Part shown: positions 24,923 through 31,518 of the stretch, piece after piece
Layout: each line of letters opens with the position of its first letter
Numbering within the stretch: the first letter of the stretch is position 1
The notes under the pieces: model-generated
Told to the model about the DNA's origin: nothing
The model's database searches: none
What the model saw: only the letters and a program-made list of their open reading frames with translations
Program-made: the position numbers and the translations under genes
From: an uncultured bacterium
Lineage (GTDB): Bacteria; Bacteroidota; Bacteroidia; Bacteroidales; CAIWKO01
Assembly: GCA_903862465.1 (NCBI GenBank)
Contig: CAIOYH010000140.1
Span: 1-42,810 of the forward strand
DNA: 42,810 nucleotides
Direction: 5' to 3'

Positions 24923-26143
24923 ATGCGAATAATCAATTTGTTTTTGGGGCTATTTTTTATCATGACATTTGCCAGTCATAGTAGAGCACAGAATAATGTA
25001 AAACAGATATTCGGTGTTGATGTTTATCCAAAAGATATAAAAGTGGGCGCTCAGCGCACCGATATTTATTTTCCGTGGATAAAAAATAAGAAAATTGCGG
25101 TGGTTGCCAACCATACATCGCTGATAGGGAACACCCATTTGGTGGATAGTTTGCTTCATGCCGGTTTTGCTGTGAAGAAGGTGTTTTGTCCTGAACATGG
25201 CTTTCGTGGCAAGGCGGATGCAGGCGAAACGGTGGGCAACACTATAGATGCGATAACGAAACTACCCGTTATTTCCCTTTATGGGAAAAATAAAAAGCCT
25301 ACACCTGCCGACTTGGCAGATGTGGACGTGGTGATTTTCGATATACAGGATGTGGGTGCGCGTTTCTATACCTATATCTCTACGATGCATTATGTGATGG
25401 AGGCTTGTGCCGAAAATAATAAATTGTTTATTGTGCTCGACCGCCCGAATCCGAATGGTTATTATGTGGATGGTCCCGTGTTGGAGAAAGAATTTACGTC
25501 CTTTGTTGGGATGCACCCCGTGCCCATAGTGCATGGAATGACGATTGCAGAATTTGCTTGCATGATTAATGGCGAGAAATGGTTGTCGAATGGGATACAA
25601 TGCCAATTGAAATATGTTACGGTGTATAATTACAATCATATTAGCTTATATCAAGTGCCTGTGAAACCTTCGCCCAATTTGCCAAGCATGGAATCTATGT
25701 ATCTGTATCCCTCTTTATGTTTGTTTGAAGGCACCTGCGTAAGTGTGGGCAGAGGCACCACGACGCCTTTCGAAGTGGTGGGTCATCCGAAGATAGACAG
25801 TACGGGTTTTTCGTTCACGCCCAAAAGCATAGATGGCATGTCGAAGAAACCGCCTTTTGAAGGCATCAAATGCAATGGATATAATTTCCACAACTATGCA
25901 GCGGAATTCATTAAAGGCTATGGCAAGTTGTATATTTTCCCCATCATCGAACTGTATAAAGAATTGAAAGGCAAGACAGATTTCTTTGCGCCCAATTTCG
26001 ACCGCTATGCAGGAACCGCCAAACTGCGCCAACAAATTATCAATGGCGTTTCGGAAGAGGAAATCAGAGCAAGTTGGCACGACGACTTGGTGGCATTTAA
26101 GAAAATCAGAAAAAAATATTTGTTATACAGCGATTTTGAATAA
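24923..26143 (+). CDS. namZ: Exo-beta-N-acetylmuramidase, NamZ/DUF1343 family
   Basis: 406 residues. Signal peptide (1-22, ending SRAQ), then the DUF1343 domain: VVANHTSLIG, FCPEHGFRG, DIQDVGARFYTYIST, VLDRPNPNGYYVDGP, PVKPSPNLPSMESMYLYPSLCLFEG and GRGTTTPFEVVGHP. Characterised members remove N-acetylmuramic acid from the non-reducing end of peptidoglycan fragments, in line with a role in cell-wall recycling outside the cytoplasm. The frame is open far upstream, antisense to the permease; ATG 24923 is chosen because it begins the signal peptide and follows the promoter. The next gene begins four bases after its stop, in one operon. Confidence 0.92.
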   Translation: MRIINLFLGLFFIMTFASHSRAQNNVKQIFGVDVYPKDIKVGAQRTDIYFPWIKNKKIAVVANHTSLIGNTHLVDSLLHAGFAVKKVFCPEHGFRGKADAGETVGNTIDAITKLPVISLYGKNKKPTPADLADVDVVIFDIQDVGARFYTYISTMHYVMEACAENNKLFIVLDRPNPNGYYVDGPVLEKEFTSFVGMHPVPIVHGMTIAEFACMINGEKWLSNGIQCQLKYVTVYNYNHISLYQVPVKPSPNLPSMESMYLYPSLCLFEGTCVSVGRGTTTPFEVVGHPKIDSTGFSFTPKSIDGMSKKPPFEGIKCNGYNFHNYAAEFIKGYGKLYIFPIIELYKELKGKTDFFAPNFDRYAGTAKLRQQIINGVSEEEIRASWHDDLVAFKKIRKKYLLYSDFE

Positions 26144-26147
26144 AGGG

Positions 26148-28181
26148 ATGAACACGAAGAACAAAACCTATACGAAAACCAATCGCCCATCGGGAAACAA
26201 TGCAACAATACAGAAGCAAACGCTTCCAAAGGAAAGCAAACAAGCGCTATCGGAAAAGCTCCTGAAGATGCTGACAAGGGCAGCATCCGCCCTGAATCGC
26301 ACGTGGACTATGTTGGTATTTCTGTTGGTGTTTGCCTTGGGATTTCTTATCTATGGGAACACCATGTCGCACGAATATGCCTTGGACGACGACATGGTTT
26401 ATAAACTCAACAACTGCGTCAAGAAAGGATTGGAGGGTATCCCTGAGATAATGCGCACCACGAATATGTATGGTTTCAATCAGCAGAATTATGGGGCGTA
26501 TCGTCCGTTCACCCAAACGGTTTTTGCCATAGAGTTTGCACTATTCGGCATCAATCCTCATGCGCAACATGTGATGCATGTGTTGCTGTTTGCGCTCACG
26601 GTTGCCTTACTTTTCCTTTTGATGAAACGCCTGTTTCAGGATAAAGCTTTGTGGATATCTTTAGCCATCACCTTGCTGTATTTGGCGCATCCCATACATA
26701 CGGAAGTGGTAGCCAACATCAAAAGTTTGGACGAAATCCTGAGCTTTTTGTTTGGATTTGTGTTGACGTTTTTGGCTTTGTTTCGTTATGTTGATACCAA
26801 AAAGATATTGTGGCTTATCGTGAGTATTTTCCTTTTTCTTTTGGGATTGATGAGCAAAGAAAACATAGCCACCTTGCTCCCCGTCATCCCTTTGACGCTT
26901 TATTTCTTTACAGATAAAAAGCCCAAGAACATCCTTTTCATCTCTTTGGGCTTTCTGTTGCCTATGGCTATTTTTGGTTTGCTACGGTGGTCGTTCATCG
27001 CATCCTACGAAGGAAAAATTGCTTTCTTGGATAATTTCGTGTTGCAGATACCGACTTTCGTGGGCAAATATGGCACCATACTCTTCGTGTTGTTGCAATA
27101 TCTTCGCTTGTGCATTTTCCCCTTTCCGCAATCCTGCGATTACAGTTTTTCGCAAACGCATGAATATTCGCTTTTCAGTCTGTTGCCCATCGTGGCAGCC
27201 TTGCTGTATGTGGGCATGTTAGTCGCAGCCGTGCTGATGTTCAAACGCAAGAACCTTTTGAGTTGGTGCATCTTGTTTTTCTTGTGTGCGCTTTCGGTCT
27301 ATAGTCATATTATAATAGGTGTGGCAGCCACCATCGCCGAGCGGTTTTTGTTCTTGCCCTCCTTGCCCTTCATCGTGGCAGTAGTGCTTTTGATGGAAAC
27401 GCTTTCGCGGAAAATGGGCAGCACAAAAGGAAGTCTGCAAGTGGCTTTGGTGCCCCTGTTGATAGTATTTTTTGTGTTCAGCATCAAAACCATGTCGCGC
27501 AACACGGTATGGAAAAACAACGACACCCTGTTTATGAACGACATCAAAAATGCGCCCAACAGTTCGCGTTTGAACAAATCCATAGGTGATATCTATATCA
27601 ACAAAGGAAAAGACGAGAAAGACGCTTTGACCAAGAAGCAACACCTGCAAACCGCTTTGGAATATCTGCAAAAAGCTTATACCATTTATCCCGACTATAC
27701 CGACAATCTGTTGGATTTGGGCACGGCTTGGTATTATTTGGCGGAATACGACACCTGTTGGAAATATTGGAAACGCTTCGCGACGGTGGACCCCACTTCG
27801 CAGGTGCGCATCAAACAAAACCTCGACTTTATGAAATCGGGCTTTTATCTGCAAGGGCAAGATTTATCCCGCCAAGGAAAAAAACAAGACGCCATTGCGG
27901 CTTACACCAAATCGTTGCAGTTCGACAGTCTTTTCCATCCTTCATGGTTTAATATGGGTTTGGTGTATGCCGATTTGAAGAACTACGATGCTTCGCGCAA
28001 CTGCATGACGAGAGCTTTGCAGTTGGATTCCACGAATGCGGATTATTGGTATAACTATGGCGGTTTGCTGTTCACCATACGCGATTTGGCAAATGCCCGT
28101 AGCGCTTTCCAACGAACATTGAAACTAAAACCCGATTACGGGGATGCGCAAAAGGGATTGAATGCCATCAAATCTTACTAA
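26148..28181 (+). CDS. TMTC-like membrane glycosyltransferase with C-terminal TPRs
   Basis: 677 residues. A basic, Asn/Lys/Thr-rich N-terminal tail (about 1-45) is followed by some ten membrane spans (about 50-470). The first outer loop has HEYALDDDMVYKLN, the acidic motif of GT-C enzymes, and YGAYRPFTQTVFAIEFALFG, a pattern shared with TMTC-type proteins. The last 200 residues hold TPR units (ALEYLQKAYTIYPDYTDN, DAIAAYTKSLQFDSLFHPSW, ASRNCMTRALQLDSTNADYW, ARSAFQRTLKLKPDYGDA). TMTC proteins are O-mannosyltransferases in animals; the bacterial substrate is unknown. The start overlaps AAAGGG just after the namZ stop, so translation is probably coupled. Confidence 0.85.
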   Translation: MNTKNKTYTKTNRPSGNNATIQKQTLPKESKQALSEKLLKMLTRAASALNRTWTMLVFLLVFALGFLIYGNTMSHEYALDDDMVYKLNNCVKKGLEGIPEIMRTTNMYGFNQQNYGAYRPFTQTVFAIEFALFGINPHAQHVMHVLLFALTVALLFLLMKRLFQDKALWISLAITLLYLAHPIHTEVVANIKSLDEILSFLFGFVLTFLALFRYVDTKKILWLIVSIFLFLLGLMSKENIATLLPVIPLTLYFFTDKKPKNILFISLGFLLPMAIFGLLRWSFIASYEGKIAFLDNFVLQIPTFVGKYGTILFVLLQYLRLCIFPFPQSCDYSFSQTHEYSLFSLLPIVAALLYVGMLVAAVLMFKRKNLLSWCILFFLCALSVYSHIIIGVAATIAERFLFLPSLPFIVAVVLLMETLSRKMGSTKGSLQVALVPLLIVFFVFSIKTMSRNTVWKNNDTLFMNDIKNAPNSSRLNKSIGDIYINKGKDEKDALTKKQHLQTALEYLQKAYTIYPDYTDNLLDLGTAWYYLAEYDTCWKYWKRFATVDPTSQVRIKQNLDFMKSGFYLQGQDLSRQGKKQDAIAAYTKSLQFDSLFHPSWFNMGLVYADLKNYDASRNCMTRALQLDSTNADYWYNYGGLLFTIRDLANARSAFQRTLKLKPDYGDAQKGLNAIKSY

Positions 28182-28184
28182 CTG

Positions 28185-28219
28185 AGGTTACACATAACCT
28201 TATTTTCTTTATTTTTTTA
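28185..28219 (+). terminator. Terminator of the namZ operon
   Basis: AGGTTA-CACA-TAACCT (28185-28200), a 6 bp stem, is followed by TATTTTCTTTATTTTTTT. It begins three bases after the stop codon. Confidence 0.6.
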
Positions 28220-28250
28220 ACCTTAGTAGAAAAGGGAAGCGAGGTGAAAT

Positions 28251-28294
28251 TAACCTTATTACCTTATTGCTGCTGAGATAAGGTAATAAGGTTA
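28251..28294. repeat. Perfect 17 bp inverted repeat
   Basis: TAACCTTATTACCTTAT (28251-28267) faces ATAAGGTAATAAGGTTA (28278-28294) across a 10-base loop, TGCTGCTGAG. Its AACCTTA word also occurs in the terminator just upstream and near 28219. The rest of the spacer up to 28445 shows nothing I recognise. Confidence 0.85.
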
Positions 28295-28445
28295 GCGGTG
28301 TGGCGCCTTGAGTCATACTTGGGTGATTTTATTCTTCATTTTTTAATATCATTGACGAAGGGAAATTGGTGAATTGAGATTTGAGGGGTTTAGGCGATAG
28401 ACTTTTTGACTATTAGGCTTTCTTCAAAAACTTCTTTATAGACTC

Positions 28446-29156
28446 TTATAATTTAAAATAAAGCCCTGTGTTGAGTCCAACCGAATACAAATAGCCTTTT
28501 ACGGGTGCTTGGATAATTGAAATTATGGAACATCTGAAGGTAGGTTCAACTCTTATATAGAAACGTTTGGTGAAGTCATAGCTAAAGCCAATGCCCGCTA
28601 GGGCAGCTAAGTTGAGACGAGTAAAATTATAAACTTCGCCACTCGTATGCTTCTTAATTGTGCCATCAGAATATTCAGCAAAAAGTATTTGTTTCGCCAC
28701 CAAAAATATTTTTGGAGATATACCGACTGAGGCATATAACTTCGCTCTTTTGGTCAAAATGTCGAAGTCAACTTTAATAGGAATTTCAACATAATAATAG
28801 CGATAATAAGCTTTAGCTTTTATAGGAGCATCCGGATTTGGTGCCGAATAAGTCAAATCCATAAAATCCATATTCTCCCCGTGTTTAGAAAACATGGCTC
28901 CAAATTCAAGCGTAAATCTTCGGTTGAACCGATAGGCGAAATTAATACCCGTTGTGTAGCCAAAAATTGGAGTTTCAAGCTTATTTCTAGATTCAATAAC
29001 GCCTTTACTCGATTCATTGGTGGATGCAAGAAATCGGTAGCAATAATCCGGCGAATAGCTTAATCCGATAGAAAACCTTTTGCCTTTTATGGTGTCAGAC
29101 TTTTGACAATATGCCATCAAAGGCATCATTACTAAGAGCAAGAAAAACTTTTTCAT
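28446..29156 (-). CDS. Outer-membrane beta-barrel protein (PorT-like fold)
   Basis: 236 residues. A signal peptide (1-17, ending MAYCQ) is followed by alternating hydrophobic and aromatic strands typical of an eight-stranded outer-membrane barrel: FSIGLSYSPDYCYRF, GINFAYRFNRRFTLEFGAMFSKHG, YYVEIPIKVDF, KLYASVGISPKIFL, LAALAGIGFSYDFTKRFYI and a last strand YLYSVGLNTGLYFKL ending in an aromatic-hydrophobic residue pair. YYVEIPIKVDF is the strand found in PorT-family Bacteroidota proteins. The ligand or function is unknown. A -7 box lies at 29245-29252. The gene stands alone between the namZ operon and array D. Confidence 0.85.
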   Translation of the reverse strand: MKKFFLLLVMMPLMAYCQKSDTIKGKRFSIGLSYSPDYCYRFLASTNESSKGVIESRNKLETPIFGYTTGINFAYRFNRRFTLEFGAMFSKHGENMDFMDLTYSAPNPDAPIKAKAYYRYYYVEIPIKVDFDILTKRAKLYASVGISPKIFLVAKQILFAEYSDGTIKKHTSGEVYNFTRLNLAALAGIGFSYDFTKRFYIRVEPTFRCSIISIIQAPVKGYLYSVGLNTGLYFKL

Positions 29157-29244
29157 AGTGTTTATTTATTTATTTATTTGGTGAGATGCTTTGTATCGGC
29201 TACCAAATTATTTGATGCTATAATTCAGAAGCGATTTAATTGTA

Positions 29245-29252
29245 CAAATGTA
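29245..29252 (-). promoter_or_regulatory. -7 promoter box of the barrel gene
   Basis: Minus-strand TACATTTG, an exact match, within GTACAAATGTAC, the same 12-base near-palindrome as at base 91. It gives a leader of about 80 bases. Confidence 0.5.
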
Positions 29253-29414
29253 CAAATAAATTTCTATAAACAACAAAAAACTCTCGAAGCGAATAATCGC
29301 TTTGGAAGTTTCTTAAATTTCTTATTCAGAAAGTGTCTTTTCTTGACATCAAAAAAAGAAACAAAAATGCACCTCTATTTTCACTTATCTTATTAATAAT
29401 AATGCATTTAAGCT

Positions 29415-29633
29415 AAAAACCTACGGAACGTCCGATTGATTTAACCGGTCAATCGGTCATTTTGACAGGTCAATGGGTTGATTTAACCCAACGGTCGGTC
29501 GTTTTGACGCATTAATGGGTTGATTTAACCCAACGGTCGGTCGTTTTGACGCATTAATGGGTTGATTTAACCCGACGGTCGGTCATTTTGACAGATTAAT
29601 GGGTTGATTTAACCCGACGTTCCGTAGGTTTTT
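29415..29633. repeat. 21/42 bp hairpin array D bracketed by perfect 18 bp inverted repeats
   Basis: AAAAACCTACGGAACGTC (29415-29432) and its exact inverse complement GACGTTCCGTAGGTTTTT (29616-29633) enclose nine 21 bp units starting at 29432 and every 21 bp to 29600. Two unit types alternate: one contains GGGTT-GATTT-AACCC, the other GTC-GTTTT-GAC or GTC-ATTTT-GAC. The two types share GGTYRWTTTRAC, so 21 bp is the basic period and 42 bp the repeat. No coding role is evident. As RNA the element would be a closed 18 bp stem around a row of small hairpins. Confidence 0.95.
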
Positions 29634-29739
29634 ATAAGTTTTTTGTTGCTCAAATCGGATGAAATGTAGCTTAAATCGGAGCTTCGATTTTGCGAACCAA
29701 AATTTTGCTTGGTTCACTATTCTTGTTTGCAAAACAGAC

Positions 29740-29784
29740 AAAAAAAATGGCAATTTCGCACCCTTTGTGGATGCAAAATTGCCA
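29740..29784 (-). terminator. Terminator of the 29805-30284 gene
   Basis: On the minus strand TGGCAATTT (29784-29776) pairs with AAATTGCCA (29756-29748), a 9 bp stem, followed by a run of eight T. It is 21 bases beyond the stop codon. Confidence 0.8.
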
Positions 29785-29804
29785 TTAACGCAAATGCGTA
29801 TGAC

Positions 29805-30284
29805 CTACGTATTTGGTTGTGGTTCGAAATTAGTATTCGTCCTACTAAAAAGTTTGCCCAATTCATCAGCAATAACTTGTGCACGAGCATCACCATTCTT
29901 GGCTGCTCTGCGACAGTTATTGTAATACTCTAACGATACGACGTAAGCATCACTTTTTGATAAAATACTAATGTTGTTAATCACTGCTAATAATTTTCGA
30001 ACGCCAATTTCCATTTCATCGGCTTGTTTCGAACGAGCAACATCATTCGCAAATTCTGCTGCATCCACATATCCGGGAAGATAATCGGTGTCAGTTAGCG
30101 AATAATCTTTACTTTTTTCAATAAAAGCTTGCGACCCATCAGCAGCTTTTGGGAGGCGCTTTTTTTCATCCGTTGTTATAGGCATTTCGTATGGTCCTAA
30201 TCCGGTCAACAAACCGTTTATACCATCCACCGTGTCAGTAACAACAGCTTCAGGAATTGGTCCTGTGATTGTTTTACCTTTCAT
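29805..30284 (-). CDS. Unrecognised small cytoplasmic protein
   Basis: 159 residues. No signal peptide or membrane segment. It begins MKGKTITGPIPEAVVTDTV and is mainly helical, with a central region (VDAAEFANDVARSKQADEMEIGVRKLLAVINNI) and a conserved-looking YYNNCRRAAKNGDARAQVIADEL near the C-terminus. I do not recognise the family. The overall style (a helical bundle with a Pro-rich lead) recalls proteins of unknown function in Bacteroidota. It has a clear terminator and stands alone, 169 bases downstream of the 30454 lipoprotein gene on the same strand. Confidence 0.7.
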   Translation of the reverse strand: MKGKTITGPIPEAVVTDTVDGINGLLTGLGPYEMPITTDEKKRLPKAADGSQAFIEKSKDYSLTDTDYLPGYVDAAEFANDVARSKQADEMEIGVRKLLAVINNISILSKSDAYVVSLEYYNNCRRAAKNGDARAQVIADELGKLFSRTNTNFEPQPNT

Positions 30285-30453
30285 AATTTTGGTTTTGGTT
30301 AATAATAAATTTCCTGTGACTTTGGTATTTCAAAATCTTTGGCAAATTTCTGAATATTTTTCGAACTGACAAAACTTTTTTTTATTTTTTTTTATGGAAA
30401 TGATATTTTTTTCAAAAGCACTATTTTTAGGGAGAAAATTGTGAAGAAAAAAA

Positions 30454-31410
30454 TTAGTTTAGTGTTGCCAAATGTGCTAAAAATGCTTCCGTGGTGGTTT
30501 CTGTTACGGAATAATTCACCGTCATATTACTGCTTATGGTTATCGGAGTGAAGGATGCATAAAGTTTTCCATCTTTCACGCCAACTGCCACTAAGGTACA
30601 AGGCTCACCAATCGGAGAATAGGAATACGCTATATCTGTACTGTAATTATATAAATTTACGATTGCATTTATGGCATTAAAATATAAAAATAATTTAGGT
30701 TGATAATCATTATAACTATCAAGAAAATGAAAATTTATTGTTGTCATTGGAAAGCCGTTATAAATCGGATGGTCGCAATTAGCCCATGTTCCTGAATCGG
30801 TTGGTGGGTTGAATTGAAGCAAATGATATATATAACCTTCAGGATTAGTTGAAAGAGAATCTTGATTTGCCGTTGAGTCAATAGGAGGCGCAATCCAACC
30901 CGGAGAAATCGCATTTGATAAATAAACATACGATTGCATTTGATAGTTTATGGGATTACCGTTTGATGGCAGAAAAACATTTATACTTTTATAATAATTC
31001 ATCACAAGCACATTAGCACCTTGTGTGGCTTTAATAAAAAACATTCCTGCCGATTCCATAGGTCCACCGCCAATCAAATGCGTCGTAAGTTTACTCAACA
31101 GCATGTCACTCTTTTTGTAAACATCTTTAAATTGAATGGTCACATTTCCTGATACAGCTCCTCCTGTTTGCGTCAAAAAAGCATTGGCAGGAACCGTAAC
31201 GATGGTGCCTTTGGGCGTGGTGAAACTTCCACCTGTGGCAGCATTCACGGTGAAGGTTTGCATGGCAGGCGCATTCACGGCAAAGAAATTTGCAGTGGAG
31301 GTGTAATGGTCGGTTTGAGCGGGAGGCTCTTCTGTGGTTTTATCCCTTTTGCAGGAATACACTGCTGCTATCAGCAGGAGGATGGCGAGAATTGTGATTT
31401 GTTTTTTCAT
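30454..31410 (-). CDS. Predicted lipoprotein of unknown function
   Basis: 318 residues. The signal peptide ends in a lipobox, AAVYSC (Cys20), followed by charged KRDKTTEEPP, so it is probably a lipid-anchored surface or outer-membrane protein. The sequence after it is beta-rich: GSFTTPKGTIVTVPANAFLTQTGGAVSGNVTIQFKDVYKKSDML resembles the ZU5/'P(A/G)xAF' type of beta-sandwich found in Bacteroidota surface proteins, about residues 60-110. The remainder contains no motif I know. It diverges from the 31519 gene, with promoters for both in a 108 bp spacer. Confidence 0.75.
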   Translation of the reverse strand: MKKQITILAILLLIAAVYSCKRDKTTEEPPAQTDHYTSTANFFAVNAPAMQTFTVNAATGGSFTTPKGTIVTVPANAFLTQTGGAVSGNVTIQFKDVYKKSDMLLSKLTTHLIGGGPMESAGMFFIKATQGANVLVMNYYKSINVFLPSNGNPINYQMQSYVYLSNAISPGWIAPPIDSTANQDSLSTNPEGYIYHLLQFNPPTDSGTWANCDHPIYNGFPMTTINFHFLDSYNDYQPKLFLYFNAINAIVNLYNYSTDIAYSYSPIGEPCTLVAVGVKDGKLYASFTPITISSNMTVNYSVTETTTEAFLAHLATLN

Positions 31411-31438
31411 GGTGTTTGGTTTTGATTAAATTAGGGTA

Positions 31439-31446
31439 CAAATGTA
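31439..31446 (-). promoter_or_regulatory. -7 promoter box of the lipoprotein gene
   Basis: Minus-strand TACATTTG, exact, again within GTACAAATGTAC; 29 bp before ATG 31410. Confidence 0.5.
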
Positions 31447-31488
31447 CGGAATTATTTCGAGAAATGCGTCACATTAAACAAATATTCG

Positions 31489-31496
31489 TATTTTTG
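31489..31496 (+). promoter_or_regulatory. -7 promoter box of the 31519 gene
   Basis: TATTTTTG, an exact TANNTTTG match, 23 bp before ATG 31519. Confidence 0.5.
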
Positions 31497-31518
31497 TCTC
31501 CATCAAATAAATTTTATC

